This document shows, in pieces, positions 18,701 through 29,867 of a stretch of 64,000 bases of DNA. The notes beneath the pieces were generated by a model. The model saw only the letters and a program-made list of their open reading frames with translations. It did not search any database and had not been told where the DNA came from. Origin of the DNA: a virus; the IMG/VR virus record IMGVR_UViG_3300042564_005549, positions 17,705-81,704 of that record; one strand, 5' to 3'. How positions within the stretch are numbered: the stretch's first letter is position 1; every line of letters starts with the position of its first letter. The position numbers and the translations under genes were made by a program.

Positions 18701-19500
18701 CGAAATACATTGGTTACAGTTATCAAATATTAGACCCTGAATTATATCCGGATGTTTTCAAAAAGAATAACGTATGGGGACCGTTACCAATAACTATGGA
18801 ATTTTCTGAAGATGGTGAAAGAGTTCGTGCGTGTTTAAATGAACCAACACATATTGCAAATGACGGAGTTACACAAGTTCAAGGTAGATTAACTGAATCG
18901 TCACAACCGGTACCGTTCTTTTTATGGGATAAGAAAGGAACAGGATTTGGGGCATATAATACAGAAACATTAGATGACCAATCTTGGGACATTGTTAACG
19001 TTCAAGTACAACCATTACAGGGTATGACATATGCGTATAATGTAACAGGTTCAACAGACGATTCATCCGACAAATACTTGTTATTACCAATCACATATGA
19101 TTTCACAGGCACATCAGTATCAACATTGAATGTTGTGGATGACGAAGGTTTCGCTTACGATGCGGTAATATCAGGAATTACAGGAAACGAATACCATCAG
19201 TATGATTCACAATATCCTGGTTACACAGTTTTACAAGTAACATCGGGAACTTTAGGTAATCCATCGGCGGGTATGTTATATACTCGTTATGGTAATGCGG
19301 GAACTTGGAACGGTATCCCTTGGACAACATCAACCGATTTCTTTATTAGAAGAACACAAGATTATTATAACGGAACTAAACAAATACTGTCAACACCATT
19401 TATGTTCCACTTTGGATTAAGACCGGGTAAAACAGGTCTTGATAAATTTATTGATAGGTTCGGACCTAAAGGTGCATTTAAATCATCGAACTTGACATAA
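15757..19500 (+). CDS. Giant baseplate/tail structural protein, gp7-position
   Basis: A 1247-residue protein directly after gp6, the position of gp7 (1032 residues) in T4; similarity to gp7 cannot be shown by eye. The N-terminal 200 residues contain a carboxypeptidase-regulatory-like beta-sandwich (GVVCGRLTVNNGFGVPNARV, then TNSAGDFMIWGVPLGEQIIV). It holds many cysteines, some in pairs (CLEC; SACCENI). A basic patch, KEYRRRRRMAKLF, lies near nt 18095-18130. Rich in beta-prone sequence throughout. Its stop overlaps the next start as TAATG, so the four following genes are probably translationally coupled. Confidence 0.75.
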   Translation: MIQKHRIHTNIGEDQYIKFEVKQDFDLLEVLSLKLSQRDVYTSLCADYGVVCGRLTVNNGFGVPNARVSIFIPLDDDDVNDPVISALYPYTEVTDKDDNHYRYNLLPARKQHSGHAATGTFPDQTDILDREEVLEVYEKYYKYTVKTNSAGDFMIWGVPLGEQIIVCDVDLSDISCFSLRPDDYLRKGFGLEEFQSTYEFKASVDIDSLPQIKTFKKTIEVYPFWGSEDLCEIGLTRTDFDLSDQGVKIEPKAYLIGGTYTDGRPGLKANCSVKRDSNKKCDLTTKAGKIEMIRMTAEYDENNRPKLELYDVKEDILDDGSFIVSLPMNMDFVYTNEFGENEYSNDPNKGIPTSGCYRFKFKTLQEGTAEFLVPNIREYTTNVDKSYAWSTLYDDYPSESLSLILNTSDGFYTPQDYFYRFTYNKVFTVSSFHNSFFKNSLSTLSGQLLGLKELAPPKESDCENAIVTPPVNFGFRNYTIKLLIADILLFFEQLSTVSGFIFNNSVAKIFHRFSDATNFWPIKSVSRALRRYAYGIQDSGQRELFLIDFPSCLECNKDNEYGTVGGLGNSVDFCEVGTVTIQGTSVESPRTVIATNFVFNNPDPVTCSGATTPADLTYFINNQTNYILTTGSNGVLLTGTTIFTSGATITFNDTLGMFNESITYSAVIRDKNASTVGSEQLAALEEGCALYDTPYDEALVQKYYIVPNRTEILPTSYTAGMDVMATLISDVDSSNKPLPASYDGETYTPRTTSGQSEFSNGIFAMIPGTMTNRRVVAIMKEYRRRRRMAKLFCSGVVNYSFVDNWLSGSLYFISFETQKRFLFWTKSACCENIIKRVTQKNIKTNENEPHYYYRSTTYNNGTGEWGVAFNGSKKRLNRPTTIVDLGPRDEFIREICVDPNLDPNCSVSREIGPSSFKDFGEILGMAINYRMDVSNSNFDVRNFFDNNGFYSNGIRSALDGDLLQLISINSEVGIEQFDLQSPKYIGYSYQILDPELYPDVFKKNNVWGPLPITMEFSEDGERVRACLNEPTHIANDGVTQVQGRLTESSQPVPFFLWDKKGTGFGAYNTETLDDQSWDIVNVQVQPLQGMTYAYNVTGSTDDSSDKYLLLPITYDFTGTSVSTLNVVDDEGFAYDAVISGITGNEYHQYDSQYPGYTVLQVTSGTLGNPSAGMLYTRYGNAGTWNGIPWTTSTDFFIRRTQDYYNGTKQILSTPFMFHFGLRPGKTGLDKFIDRFGPKGAFKSSNLT

Positions 19501-21299
19501 TGGAAAAAAGAAAAATTATATTACCAGAGAAGAGGTATCATAAAGCATCTTCAGAAGACCAAATCCTCCAAATAAATTTTGAAGAGGGTAAGAGTTTATT
19601 AACAAACGACGACAGAGATGTTATTTTGGACATAAATGAGTTATTCGGTCAAGAGAGAAACGATAGTAAAAGATATAAATTATATGGTAAACTAAAAGTT
19701 GTATTTAGAAATATGTACAGTGGGTTATCAAGTTACTTACCATTGTCAGAAGAATTGGCATTGGTTGGTGACGGAGATGACGGTGAATTTGATGGGTACT
19801 TACCATACAATGAATTTGCTTTTTTAAGAAATGATGTGTATCGAGAAAAGTCTAACGATATCGATGTTGCAGATTTAAGTACGTTCACGGGAATTACAGT
19901 AACAAAAACAGGTGACATTACACACCAATTGATTACACCGATGAATGCTCCTTATCACAATTGGAATTTATACGTATCATACGTTTATGACCACGATGAA
20001 AGTTATCCGATGAAGTACACGTTGTCAGGAAACACAACGATGAGTTTTGTGAGTGGAGATGGTATTCCTTTTAGAATTTCAGATAACAACGCAAGTTATA
20101 GATTAACAAGCCCTGTTGACCACGGAATGAGTGAAGGTGAATATGTTATACTTGGAGGTTACCCATATTATATTAATTCTATCGGTAATGAATATTATAA
20201 TTCAGAACTATATGTTTTAGATATTTTAAAATCACAAATACCTTCAGGAACAACAACATTCAACAATACGTTAGTAACAGGTAAAAGATGTATTGATACA
20301 AAAAATATATCAGGAACCACATCAACATATTATGTTCATAAACATAAAACCGCAACTAATACTAACGATTATATTTTAGATAAAGCAGGATTTGAAAGTC
20401 CGATTTTTGAAGATGAGAGAAAATTAGTATTTGAAAATATATCAGGAACTAATGATGTATTAGTTGAGAGAAATAGAATGGAGGCCGTTCTTTATGATTT
20501 TAAAGAACCCTTTGTATTAACAGGATTAACAAATAATTTAAATTATGAACCAACTGATTTATATCTATCGGTTTTATTTAGAAATGGAAACGGGTATTTT
20601 GATTACCCACCTAAAGTAGGTTGGAAATTTAATTTACACAATACTTGGATTGATAACCATTTTAATGGTTCAAATAAATCATTACCTCCATATGAAACAG
20701 GTATGGGTACAGGTACACAATTTGTAAAAAGTGGAATCACATTTACAAGCGGTAGTACATTACCAGTTGGTACTGTATTAACAGGTGCTTTTATAGAATA
20801 TAGTCCTTCACAAATTAAAGAAAGGGTAATATCGGAATCGATGTATAGGTTATCAAATCCTACAAATATTTTTAATTATAATCAATCAGTAACAGTTGAA
20901 GGATTTAGTGGAGCAACATCTACAAATATGTATGGTGTAATTTATCAACCACATTATAGAGTTAAAATTAGAGAGTTGTCACCATACGTCGAGGCGTCAT
21001 CAACGGCAGATATAGATAATCTACCACAAAACGCAAGATTTTTTCCATTCGAGAATGTATGGAAATGGAGAGACGTCTATGATTATGGATACACAGATGA
21101 TTTAGGATATGGAGTTGACTATCCGTTTTTAAATAATACACATTATGTAAGAACCGATATTAATTTCTATATGAGAAATGAAAAAAATTATCAACATAAA
21201 GCTGATGGAATTTTTGATTTCAACGGATTTATCAATAGATATAATAATAAAAATAATAGATTGGATAGAAATAATTCAAACACAAGTAAAAACTGTTAA
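19500..21299 (+). CDS. Baseplate/tail structural protein, unknown family
   Basis: A 599-residue protein overlapping its upstream neighbour by one base (TAATG). The first 100 residues are charged and helical (LPEKRYHKASSEDQILQINF); the rest is beta-rich with many Ser/Thr/Gly and aromatic residues (SYVYDHDESYPMKYTLSG; GVIYQPHYRVKIRELSPYVE). No enzyme motif. Gene order after gp25-gp6-giant wedge protein matches the gp8 position in T4, but the length is almost double and similarity is not visible. A baseplate role is inferred from context. Confidence 0.7.
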   Translation: MEKRKIILPEKRYHKASSEDQILQINFEEGKSLLTNDDRDVILDINELFGQERNDSKRYKLYGKLKVVFRNMYSGLSSYLPLSEELALVGDGDDGEFDGYLPYNEFAFLRNDVYREKSNDIDVADLSTFTGITVTKTGDITHQLITPMNAPYHNWNLYVSYVYDHDESYPMKYTLSGNTTMSFVSGDGIPFRISDNNASYRLTSPVDHGMSEGEYVILGGYPYYINSIGNEYYNSELYVLDILKSQIPSGTTTFNNTLVTGKRCIDTKNISGTTSTYYVHKHKTATNTNDYILDKAGFESPIFEDERKLVFENISGTNDVLVERNRMEAVLYDFKEPFVLTGLTNNLNYEPTDLYLSVLFRNGNGYFDYPPKVGWKFNLHNTWIDNHFNGSNKSLPPYETGMGTGTQFVKSGITFTSGSTLPVGTVLTGAFIEYSPSQIKERVISESMYRLSNPTNIFNYNQSVTVEGFSGATSTNMYGVIYQPHYRVKIRELSPYVEASSTADIDNLPQNARFFPFENVWKWRDVYDYGYTDDLGYGVDYPFLNNTHYVRTDINFYMRNEKNYQHKADGIFDFNGFINRYNNKNNRLDRNNSNTSKNC

Positions 21300-22105
21300 T
21301 GAAAGTTTTAAAAAATATTAGAGATGGTATAGTCTTAAATTTAGAATCCAACTTCAAACCAGATTTAGGTAGAGAAGAGGCGTTAGAACAATTTGAGAAC
21401 GAAACCATAAGAACCATTATCAATCCTGCGGAAAATTACGAAACGATGAGGTATATTCATAAACCTTATTCGGGTATCACTTCAAACCCAACGGACACTC
21501 AATCAGATATTTGGTTTTATTTTTATTTCTATAATCAAAGTGGAACTCACGTTGGTGGTTTAGATTATTCTTTAATTGGTATTGACCATATCGAGAATGC
21601 TAAACAACTTAGACAAACTACTAAAACATTTTTTAGATTAGAATTTTTTATGGTTCCTGATGGTGAAGTTCCCGATAGAACAAATAGAAAATTAGTATTT
21701 GCTAAAAATCTTTCATTACCACTTGGAGAAAAAGTTTTTTACACCGGATTTAACGATTACATAAGTGTACCCATTTTTAATGGTTCAAATTATAGAAACA
21801 AAGAAAATATGTATCTGTTTTGGTTCCAAGAGGATGACGCATTTGTCGGTACTATGTTAACGGGTACAACTTTTTATATGACTGCAAGATTTTTTAATGG
21901 AGAAGACGGAACTGTTTTAAACTTTTCAAACACATCTTTATCCACTAACACTTCAGTTTTGGAGTATAGAGATTTATATTATAAGGTAACGATAGACAGG
22001 TCAGATTATTCATATCAAGTATTCAGATATTCAGGAACTACAGGAACAAGAATCGGAGAATCGGGTGACCCCATAAAATTTTATGAAATAGTATCTGGAG
22101 GATAA
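21299..22105 (+). CDS. Baseplate/tail-associated protein, unknown family
   Basis: A 268-residue protein coupled by TAATG to both neighbours. N-terminal helical segment (KNIRDGIVLNLESNFKPDLG), then mixed beta-rich sequence (SDIWFYFYFYNQSGTHVGGL; YLFWFQEDDAFVGTMLTGTT). I do not recognise the fold. Coupling within the baseplate operon suggests a stoichiometric wedge or peripheral subunit. No transmembrane segment, no signal peptide. Confidence 0.7.
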   Translation: MKVLKNIRDGIVLNLESNFKPDLGREEALEQFENETIRTIINPAENYETMRYIHKPYSGITSNPTDTQSDIWFYFYFYNQSGTHVGGLDYSLIGIDHIENAKQLRQTTKTFFRLEFFMVPDGEVPDRTNRKLVFAKNLSLPLGEKVFYTGFNDYISVPIFNGSNYRNKENMYLFWFQEDDAFVGTMLTGTTFYMTARFFNGEDGTVLNFSNTSLSTNTSVLEYRDLYYKVTIDRSDYSYQVFRYSGTTGTRIGESGDPIKFYEIVSGG

Positions 22106-23043
22106 TGGATAAAATACAACATACAATATTAAAAACCACAACAGGTCAAACATTTAACCTACCAGTATTCTTAGAACAGAGTATTAAGGATTTAGGTATT
22201 ATGGTGGGATTTGATGGTGATATTGGACAAACCCAACAAATCTGCAACTTCACATATAAAGGTAACGGTAGTTCGGTTACAGTATATAATACGGTTAACA
22301 CCACGAGATATGGTGCATTAATCGATGCAATTTTTACTATTAATTGGGGTGACGGAGCAACAAGTACACTTACAATGCCGGTTATGAATATCGATAATGT
22401 AAGTTTACCATCCGCATCACACACATACTCAACTAACGGAACATATGTGATTGAAGTTACGGTGAATTCACCTTGGGATGTTAGAAAAGTTAAAAAAACT
22501 ATTGAAATACCGTTCGTCCAATCTTTTGGTTATCCAACGGATTTAGGTGAATTAACATTTGATGTTCCATATTCCGACCCTGTTACTGCTCACACACAAA
22601 CATACTTACAAGATTATAGAACATTGACGGGAGCAACTAACAGTACTACCGTTACTTTTTTAGGTATTGGAAAGAGTAGAGTTGATGAGAAAAAATTATA
22701 CGGGACCAATGCGGGTTATACGGGGGTGACAGTCACCTCAGAATATACAGGTTACACCATCGATGGGTTAGCCTACAGGGACTATGAAGATGGGTACACC
22801 CACATTTCAGGTGTCACTTCAGGAACGACTGAAACATTTTTTCAGGATGAAATATACAATGGGATGATTACAAGAAATGAACATTTTTTAGGATTTGTGG
22901 ACGACCCACAAATTTTTTCAGATGTTTTTGTAGAAAGAGGACAGATGAGTGTTATGGAAAAAAACTTTAGATTAACCGAAATTGACAACACAGGAGAAAT
23001 TGATGTGTATGGAAATGGATATTTTAAAGTACGAAAACAATAA
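22105..23043 (+). CDS. Tail/baseplate protein with a PKD-like domain
   Basis: A 312-residue protein. About residues 60-135 read as a PKD domain: FTINWGDGATSTLTMP, then SHTYSTNGTYVIEVTV, with the typical W-G-D-G and H-x-Y-x-x-x-G-x-Y motifs. PKD domains are beta-sandwiches common in surface and adhesin proteins, and in Bacteroidota secreted proteins. The C-terminal part (about 150-312) is unassigned. The start overlaps the previous stop (TAATG). Likely a virion surface protein at the baseplate. Confidence 0.75.
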   Translation: MDKIQHTILKTTTGQTFNLPVFLEQSIKDLGIMVGFDGDIGQTQQICNFTYKGNGSSVTVYNTVNTTRYGALIDAIFTINWGDGATSTLTMPVMNIDNVSLPSASHTYSTNGTYVIEVTVNSPWDVRKVKKTIEIPFVQSFGYPTDLGELTFDVPYSDPVTAHTQTYLQDYRTLTGATNSTTVTFLGIGKSRVDEKKLYGTNAGYTGVTVTSEYTGYTIDGLAYRDYEDGYTHISGVTSGTTETFFQDEIYNGMITRNEHFLGFVDDPQIFSDVFVERGQMSVMEKNFRLTEIDNTGEIDVYGNGYFKVRKQ

Positions 23044-23049
23044 AAATTA

Positions 23050-23057
23050 TATTTATA
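23050..23057 (+). promoter_or_regulatory. TATTTATA box
   Basis: TATTTATA 15 nt before the ATG at 23073, in a 29-bp gap. Confidence 0.45.
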
Positions 23058-23072
23058 GATAAATAAAAAAAG

Positions 23073-23981
23073 ATGGCAGTAGGAAGTTACGGAACTATAA
23101 GACCGGCAGACGTTTCACCAGCAGATGTTGATATATATTATCACTTTGTTTCAGGTAGAACTGCAAGTACTGAAGTTCAATTTGAAAAACTCGATAATTC
23201 CCAAGATGTATTGACACCGGTTTACCATAATGACACAACAGGAGGTAATTCAGGTACGGAAATATTGGGCGGGATGTATAATTTAAAATTAGAATCTTCG
23301 AGATTTTCGGATTTAGGTATATATACACTTTATCTAAGACCCAAACAAATTAGAACAATCGTCACTGATTGTGGTGTATTATCTTCTTTGCCGTCAGTAA
23401 GAGGTTTGATTATTGATATTTCACAAATTGATAGTTCGGATGCTAACAAATTCACACCACAAGGATTAGTTGGTTACAGAATTGAGTATTTGGATGATTC
23501 AGGGGCTAAAATTCCTAATTTCTTTAGGGTAGTGACTTCTTCATTCTATTGTGAACCAGTTTTATCTAATTTAACGAATTCATCACAGAAAGCGATTAGA
23601 TACAGATATTCAGATATAACAACAAACTTAATGTTTTTGACATTAACACCTAGCTCTTCGCCGTCTAGTAGACCTAATACCATACCGTTTATTGGTCAAC
23701 CAAACCAAAATATCATTTTGACAAACACTCATTTCAATCCGGTTATGTTGGAAATTGAAATGGTTGAACACGATGCTACCACATTGGCACACGCACTTTA
23801 TGGTAATCAAAGTAAGTCAGTTAATGATGGTATTTACACAATTTATGACCAAAATAATCAAATCTATAAGCAGTTTAACTTATACGAAATTAAAGACGAT
23901 ATTAACGAAACACTATACGAGATTAGAGAAAAGAATGATAATATCGACGAAACATTAAACTTTGATGTTATAACTCAATAA
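23073..23981 (+). CDS. Baseplate/tail structural protein, unknown family
   Basis: A 302-residue protein starting behind its own TATTTATA box and ending in a TAATG overlap with the giant 1941-residue tail gene. It is beta-rich, with [20 protein letters not shown] near the start and [20 protein letters not shown] in the middle. The last 45 residues are a helical, highly charged tail ([20 protein letters not shown]) that could form a coiled coil. The coupling suggests assembly with the downstream fibre-bearing protein, possibly as its baseplate attachment partner; that is inference. Confidence 0.7.
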   Translation: MAVGSYGTIRPADVSPADVDIYYHFVSGRTASTEVQFEKLDNSQDVLTPVYHNDTTGGNSGTEILGGMYNLKLESSRFSDLGIYTLYLRPKQIRTIVTDCGVLSSLPSVRGLIIDISQIDSSDANKFTPQGLVGYRIEYLDDSGAKIPNFFRVVTSSFYCEPVLSNLTNSSQKAIRYRYSDITTNLMFLTLTPSSSPSSRPNTIPFIGQPNQNIILTNTHFNPVMLEIEMVEHDATTLAHALYGNQSKSVNDGIYTIYDQNNQIYKQFNLYEIKDDINETLYEIREKNDNIDETLNFDVITQ

Positions 23982-26900
23982 TGGCTAAAATAACAAGAAA
24001 GGTCCCATATCAGGCGGCTAGTGGTGGTGAAACGTTCAATGACAAACTCATCGGTTTACAAATAACCGATGGTAGTTCTCAATTGGCCAATACTCAATTT
24101 CTTATCGACAGAGTAATTCCTGAAAAAGACAGTAAGACTTTTCATACCCAACCATTTTCTGATTTCTTAACATTAGATACATTACAGGAAGAGAAGAATT
24201 CAATTTATGATGATAACTCAATGGGTAGTACTCTACCTGAGAGAAGTAAGAAAATTAAATTCCACGATTCTAAAAACGATGCAACAAAATCGTTATTCGG
24301 TTCGTTATCGACAAGATTAAATGGTGCAGTTGCGAATATCATTGAAAGTTTTCCTGCTGCGTTATTAGTCGATGTTGATTCACCTTCATCATCAACAAGT
24401 GTCAGTGCGGTATTAACAGGTGTAACTTACGGTTATGACCAATTATCGAATACCACAAGATTTAAATTTAAAAAGTCATTAATTTATAATCCGTTTGATA
24501 TAGTAATTCAAAAACCGGAAGGAATTGAAATATTACAATCAACTAACACATATAGAGATTTTTATTCATCATATACCAAATATGTAATAGATAACCTTAT
24601 CGGTTCAACATTTGAAATTGTTTCCTATGATGAACCTGACAATGACGGTTACGCATCGATTAAAGTTAATGGTCGTTGCTTTCCGGGTTACAATGAATAC
24701 ACCGACAATTATTTAATCAGACCAAATAATGCAGTTACTGAAGAATTCTTCAATAGTTTAGATGAATTAGAAACTGTTTTATTAGATAGAGAATCTACAC
24801 CAAAGTACACTGCGGCGTTTAAAGTTCCAACTGATTTATATGATGGAGCGGTTAGTGAATTGCAAAATGAATATGCAACTTGGCCAATTAGTAGAGATGG
24901 ATGGAACTTACAGATTGTTGGTCTTGATTATGAATCATACGTATCGACATTAAGTAACATTGGTAATATTGTGGATGATTATAAATCTAATTTAATTATT
25001 AGATTCTTAACGTCACCACAACTTTACGAATTCGATACCGAAGAGAAAAAGGCGGAAGCCATTTTCCAATTATACGGACAAAGTTTTGATAAGATAAAGA
25101 AATTTATCGACAACATTGCGTTTATGAGGAATGTTAGTTATGACAAAGCTAACAACGTACCTGACGTATTATTAAAAAACTTAGCCGAAACTTTAGGATT
25201 ATCAACAGTTAACTTGTATGATGAAAAATCATTACAAGAAATATTATATACAAGACATAGCCCACAATACGAAGGTGTTGGAATGGGTGTTAACTTATTA
25301 GAAGGTGAATATGAATTCTACAGAAGATTAATCGTCAATCTTGCACATTTATACAAATCAAAAGGTACAAGATTAGCCATTGAATTCTTTTTGAAATTCA
25401 TAGGTGCACCAGAGCCGATGATTAGATTGGATGAATATATCTATCGTGTTGATAGTTTATTACCAAAATCAACGTATGAAAATGACATCAGAGAAGTTAT
25501 CAGTGGAGTTAAAGAATTCAATCACGTTGAATTTGTTCCATTTGCAACAACAATTGACGGAGTCGATTACAATGCCTTTACTTACAGATTAGTAACCACA
25601 TCAGGCTCAACAGTATTATCAAGAACTGAATACCCTGTAACAACAGATGGTTTACCAAGAGCATTGAAAAGCTCTGATGGTTCATTGTACTTTGCAATGG
25701 GTGCGGGTTGGTATAGAAAAACATTAGACCATAGGTCTGGTGACATTTTAGATAGAGAAAATTCTATATTAACAGGTAACACAAAAGTACTTAAGACAAA
25801 ATCAAAACCATTCACATATGGTGAAGATTACTTCAACAATTATAGACAATTACCAGGTTTAGATTACGGTTACGATTTAAACATCGAAATCGATAATAAA
25901 AAAACTGAGGTGTTGGATGATGATGGTAACTTCACATATAAATTAAACAGAAAAAATATTAATGTTTTCTTAGATGGTTCACGAGCAATTGATTATGACA
26001 TCTATAGAAAGAGTAGAAACTTAACATTAGACTTTGGTACATTACCTCCACAGGAAAAACCATCATTTGCCGAGTTTTTAAAAGAGGCGGTTAGTCAAGT
26101 TATTAGAAACTCAAATACTATAAAGTATAAAAAAGAGTATCGTTTATTAAAACAAGTGTATGAAGCTTATGTTAATAGTGTTTCATTCACCCCATACAAC
26201 TATATTAAAATAAATGAATTCATTCAAAGAATGAGTCCATATTGGGTTAATGTGATTGACCAATTTGTTCCTGCAACCACACAATGGTTAGGAGGTAACT
26301 TAATTGAGAACGGTACATTTGGAAGGTCTAAGTTTCAATACAAACAACCTTGTACACCAAAAGAATTTGTTGAGGTATTATATCCTGATTTTGAAACTGT
26401 AATTGAAGAAGATTTAGAAACAATTATAGGTGGAGGAACAACGACATATGAGAACGCAACTAACGAAGATAGTTTAAGAGGTTTATTCTCATTAAGTGGA
26501 TTAACCTATACAATTTACTTAAACATCAATGGAAACATCTATTCAGGAACAAGTTCTAATTTACGTTCAGAACTTTTTACAGGATACACCCCAACAGTTA
26601 ATTGTACATCATTAACAAATACTACGAGTTCAATTCCATTAATTTGTGAATATAAAAATTGGATTAATTTAAACTTACCGTTAATTAAAAATGAATGGAA
26701 AGAAACATTAACCGATTTAGTACAGACAATCAATACACAAATAACCCAAGACAATTATGGTTGTATTGATGATTATGCACCATACACTGCAAAGACTCAA
26801 ACATCTAACTGTTCACAAGTTTATAAAAAGACACTTTCATTAGAGTACTTTTTAGATATTGACGGAGTTGAAAAAGTAAGATTCACGTTAGATACTACAG

Positions 26901-29806
26901 ATTGTAGAAATGGTGAAAGTATTGATTTTTATTTTGAACCGAATTATGGTTTAGATAAAGATGAATGTAATTTAAGAGTTGAGTTATCAGGACCAGCAAT
27001 ACCGTACCAAGGTTCAACAACTAATTGTCAATTAGTTGAAGATGTTTACATAACGGTTACGGGTACAACGACCGGTGTTGAAAATAATGGAATTTGGGAT
27101 TTAAACATTTATATAACCAGTGGTACAACTTGTAACACCGGAGTATGTACTGATTGTGATTTCATAGAAATCAATGACCCAAAACCAATTAAGAGAGCGA
27201 TATATGCGGATGATTTAGAATTAGTTACTTGTACGTATATTATCCCTAATGTTAAAGAAACAGATGTTTACGATATCATTATTTCCGATGCTGCAAACTG
27301 TGAACAAAAATTCAGAATTGAGGGATTACAACAAAAGGTAGTCCAAATTTCTGATGAAGTAAGTGGATACACTATAAATCCTAAAGTACAATATAAAACT
27401 TCTTTTGATTATGGTATAAAGAAAGGAACTGAAATTTACAAATATGTTTCAGGTTCGGTTCCAACAACTTGGCAAGGTCTACAAAGTAGTCTTGTGTCTG
27501 GAAATGTTATTGAAGCATTTATTGAAGATATAGAAATAGGGGATAGAATTTTAAGTATAAGTCAAAAAGATTGTAATCTACAACCAACTGAAATGTTTAA
27601 GTTTGTTGAGGACAATGGATATCAATTTACTTTTGATTACTCGTTAGTTACAGTTGGAAGAAAAGAATGTTTAAGTTCTATTAAGAAAGATGTTATTAAC
27701 GGTGAGTTTGAAGTGTTACCAACAAGTAAAATATTGGTTTACACTAATATTAATGAATACTTAGAAACGGTTCCATATCATTTTACATACAAATATCCTG
27801 AAGATTTATTTGTAAGACCCGAACAACCTGAAATGCCTTGTTGTGAATATCCTGAAGGATATTTCCAGAGTGGTGACTTTATGATAAATCAATTTGGTTT
27901 TCCTATTGAGGTAACAAGTGTTGATTTAAACTATTGTAATAGAGGAATTTACTACACGTTAGTAACATCTGGAACTTCAATTAATTCAGATACTATTTTA
28001 TTTAATGGACCTTCAAGTGGAGTTAATCGAATTATCATATCAACTAAAAATGATTCGGCCTATATTAGTCCGTTTACAGGAAATAAGTTTGAGTGTTTAG
28101 ATATTGACACCCAACAATATTATTTAGGTTATGAATGTGATACGGTTCCAAGTGTTGCAAGTCTAACAAGATTAACAGGATGTACTGATGGTGACTGTAC
28201 TCAAGTACAGGCAGGTCCAAATGCTCAAAGGTCATTTATTGCCGAGGATACAACTCCAACACCAACCCCTACGCCGAGTCCAACACCAACACCTACCCCA
28301 ACACCGACAGGAACTCCAACCCCTACACCAACTAGTACACCGACACCAACAAGTACACCTACGCCAACTGCGACTGGTACACCTACACCTACACCAACTG
28401 AAACACCGGTACCACCAACGGCAACACCTACACCTACACCGACCCCAACACCGACAGGTACACCAACGGCAACACCAACAGTAACCCCAACACCGGTTTG
28501 TGAATTCAACATATCTGTGGATGTTGTTATACCAACTGCAACACCAACACCAACGCCAACATCGACACCAACACCTACACCTACACCGGTTTGTGAATTC
28601 AATATTGGTGTAGATATCATTGCGTCTACCCCAACACCAACGCCAACATCGACACCAACACCTACACCTACACCGGTTTGTGAATTCAATATTGGTGTAG
28701 ATATCATCGCATCAACTCCTACACCTACCCCGACACCAACACCTACGTCAACACCAACTGCAACTCCTACACCTACACCGGTTTGTGAATTCAATATTGG
28801 AGTGGATATAATTGCATCAACTCCAACACCAACACCTACACCGAGCCCAACGCCTACAGGTACCCCAACTAATACACCTACAGCGACTCCAACCCCAACA
28901 CCAATTTGTGAGTTTGGTATTACTGTAGATATTATTGCGTCAACACCAACTCCGACTCCGACTCCAACACCTACAAATACTCCGAGTCCGACACCTACAA
29001 ACACACCAACTAATACTCCAACTGCGACACCTACACCGACTCCAATTTGTGAGTTTAATATTGATGTTGTGGTTGTACCTTCTACACCAACACCAACACC
29101 TACGTCAACACCAACATCAACTCCTACAAGTACCCCAACAAGTACTCCGACTAACACACCTACACCTACACCAACGGCAACTAACACACCTACACCTACA
29201 CCGACAGCAACTCCAATTTGTGAGTTTAATATTGATGTAGTGGTAATCGCGTCAACTGCAACACCAACACCTACCCCAACACCTACCCCAACCGCAACAC
29301 CGACTAACACACCAAGTCCAACACCTACTAACACTCCAACCGCAACACCGACTAACACACCAAGTCCAACACCTACAAGTACACCAATACCTTGTGAGGC
29401 AACAATTACAAATACAAGTAACCCAACAAGTTGTGGTAACAATGCTGATGGTTCATTAACATTGAATGGTTCGGGTGGTGTCGGTCCATATTCGTACTAC
29501 TTATATGAAGATACTTCATTCCCTTATGAGACATCAGGTGGTACTGTATATCCAGGATTCCCAGTTCATAATCAAACAGGAGGTTACAATGTAACAGATT
29601 TAGTACCGGGTGGTTATTACTTAAGAATTGTAGATGCGAATGAATGTGAAGACTTTAGTGAAGTTGTGGTATTACCATATGACGACACTACTTGTGTAAC
29701 ACCACCATCATCATATTTCTGTAAGGAAGATAATTTTAGCCCTTGTCTTGAACAACTAAACCCTTGCGGACCTAGTCAAATAGTATGTACAGAATTTGAA
29801 GTATAA
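23981..29806 (+). CDS. 1941-residue tail protein with TPTP/CEFN repeats and an SprB-type repeat
   Basis: The largest gene in the window. Residues 1-850 look like a baseplate-attached tail protein; [20 protein letters not shown] followed by [20 protein letters not shown] resembles tail protein I-type domains. About 850-1420 is beta-rich with many Cys. Residues about 1425-1805 are Thr-Pro linkers alternating with seven CEFNIxVDIIAS-like units. The C-terminal 135 residues hold an SprB-type repeat ([20 protein letters not shown], then [16 protein letters not shown]), a module known from the Flavobacterium gliding adhesin SprB. Likely a long, flexible surface fibre or adhesin tied to the baseplate. 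No G occurs in long stretches of the coding strand in the linkers. Confidence 0.8.
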   Translation: MAKITRKVPYQAASGGETFNDKLIGLQITDGSSQLANTQFLIDRVIPEKDSKTFHTQPFSDFLTLDTLQEEKNSIYDDNSMGSTLPERSKKIKFHDSKNDATKSLFGSLSTRLNGAVANIIESFPAALLVDVDSPSSSTSVSAVLTGVTYGYDQLSNTTRFKFKKSLIYNPFDIVIQKPEGIEILQSTNTYRDFYSSYTKYVIDNLIGSTFEIVSYDEPDNDGYASIKVNGRCFPGYNEYTDNYLIRPNNAVTEEFFNSLDELETVLLDRESTPKYTAAFKVPTDLYDGAVSELQNEYATWPISRDGWNLQIVGLDYESYVSTLSNIGNIVDDYKSNLIIRFLTSPQLYEFDTEEKKAEAIFQLYGQSFDKIKKFIDNIAFMRNVSYDKANNVPDVLLKNLAETLGLSTVNLYDEKSLQEILYTRHSPQYEGVGMGVNLLEGEYEFYRRLIVNLAHLYKSKGTRLAIEFFLKFIGAPEPMIRLDEYIYRVDSLLPKSTYENDIREVISGVKEFNHVEFVPFATTIDGVDYNAFTYRLVTTSGSTVLSRTEYPVTTDGLPRALKSSDGSLYFAMGAGWYRKTLDHRSGDILDRENSILTGNTKVLKTKSKPFTYGEDYFNNYRQLPGLDYGYDLNIEIDNKKTEVLDDDGNFTYKLNRKNINVFLDGSRAIDYDIYRKSRNLTLDFGTLPPQEKPSFAEFLKEAVSQVIRNSNTIKYKKEYRLLKQVYEAYVNSVSFTPYNYIKINEFIQRMSPYWVNVIDQFVPATTQWLGGNLIENGTFGRSKFQYKQPCTPKEFVEVLYPDFETVIEEDLETIIGGGTTTYENATNEDSLRGLFSLSGLTYTIYLNINGNIYSGTSSNLRSELFTGYTPTVNCTSLTNTTSSIPLICEYKNWINLNLPLIKNEWKETLTDLVQTINTQITQDNYGCIDDYAPYTAKTQTSNCSQVYKKTLSLEYFLDIDGVEKVRFTLDTTDCRNGESIDFYFEPNYGLDKDECNLRVELSGPAIPYQGSTTNCQLVEDVYITVTGTTTGVENNGIWDLNIYITSGTTCNTGVCTDCDFIEINDPKPIKRAIYADDLELVTCTYIIPNVKETDVYDIIISDAANCEQKFRIEGLQQKVVQISDEVSGYTINPKVQYKTSFDYGIKKGTEIYKYVSGSVPTTWQGLQSSLVSGNVIEAFIEDIEIGDRILSISQKDCNLQPTEMFKFVEDNGYQFTFDYSLVTVGRKECLSSIKKDVINGEFEVLPTSKILVYTNINEYLETVPYHFTYKYPEDLFVRPEQPEMPCCEYPEGYFQSGDFMINQFGFPIEVTSVDLNYCNRGIYYTLVTSGTSINSDTILFNGPSSGVNRIIISTKNDSAYISPFTGNKFECLDIDTQQYYLGYECDTVPSVASLTRLTGCTDGDCTQVQAGPNAQRSFIAEDTTPTPTPTPSPTPTPTPTPTGTPTPTPTSTPTPTSTPTPTATGTPTPTPTETPVPPTATPTPTPTPTPTGTPTATPTVTPTPVCEFNISVDVVIPTATPTPTPTSTPTPTPTPVCEFNIGVDIIASTPTPTPTSTPTPTPTPVCEFNIGVDIIASTPTPTPTPTPTSTPTATPTPTPVCEFNIGVDIIASTPTPTPTPSPTPTGTPTNTPTATPTPTPICEFGITVDIIASTPTPTPTPTPTNTPSPTPTNTPTNTPTATPTPTPICEFNIDVVVVPSTPTPTPTSTPTSTPTSTPTSTPTNTPTPTPTATNTPTPTPTATPICEFNIDVVVIASTATPTPTPTPTPTATPTNTPSPTPTNTPTATPTNTPSPTPTSTPIPCEATITNTSNPTSCGNNADGSLTLNGSGGVGPYSYYLYEDTSFPYETSGGTVYPGFPVHNQTGGYNVTDLVPGGYYLRIVDANECEDFSEVVVLPYDDTTCVTPPSSYFCKEDNFSPCLEQLNPCGPSQIVCTEFEV
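28250..29391 (+). repeat. Thr-Pro-coding microsatellite-like repeats with seven CEFN units
   Basis: In-frame ACM-CCN repeats coding TPTP linkers, interrupted by seven units that begin TTTGTGA (near 28497, 28587, 28674, 28781, 28903, 29045 and 29216). One 77-bp tract (28544-28620) is repeated exactly at 28631-28707, an 87-bp (29-codon) period. The coding strand is almost only A, C and T. Confidence 0.9.
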
Positions 29807-29837
29807 TAAGGCTTGAAAATAATAATAAAAAATAAGA

Positions 29838-29845
29838 TATTTATA
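29838..29845 (+). promoter_or_regulatory. TATTTATA box
   Basis: TATTTATATAAAACA 22 nt before the Hint-gene ATG at 29868, giving the Hint gene its own promoter candidate. Confidence 0.5.
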
Positions 29846-29867
29846 TAAAACAAAACAAACACTAAAA

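Noticed and set aside
28188-28484. Plus-strand frame reading HLHLHQ-like repeats
   Set aside because: Shadow of the TPTP-coding repeat in the +1 frame, with the low complexity expected from that.
28250-29391. Regular repeats that might suggest a CRISPR array
   Set aside because: The units lie in a coding frame, spacers are Thr-Pro codons and not unique sequences, and no cas gene is present.
28225-29442. A 405-codon minus-strand frame reading GVGVGVGV
   Set aside because: It is the complement of the Thr-Pro-coding repeats; such tracts open all frames. No start context or neighbouring minus-strand genes support it.
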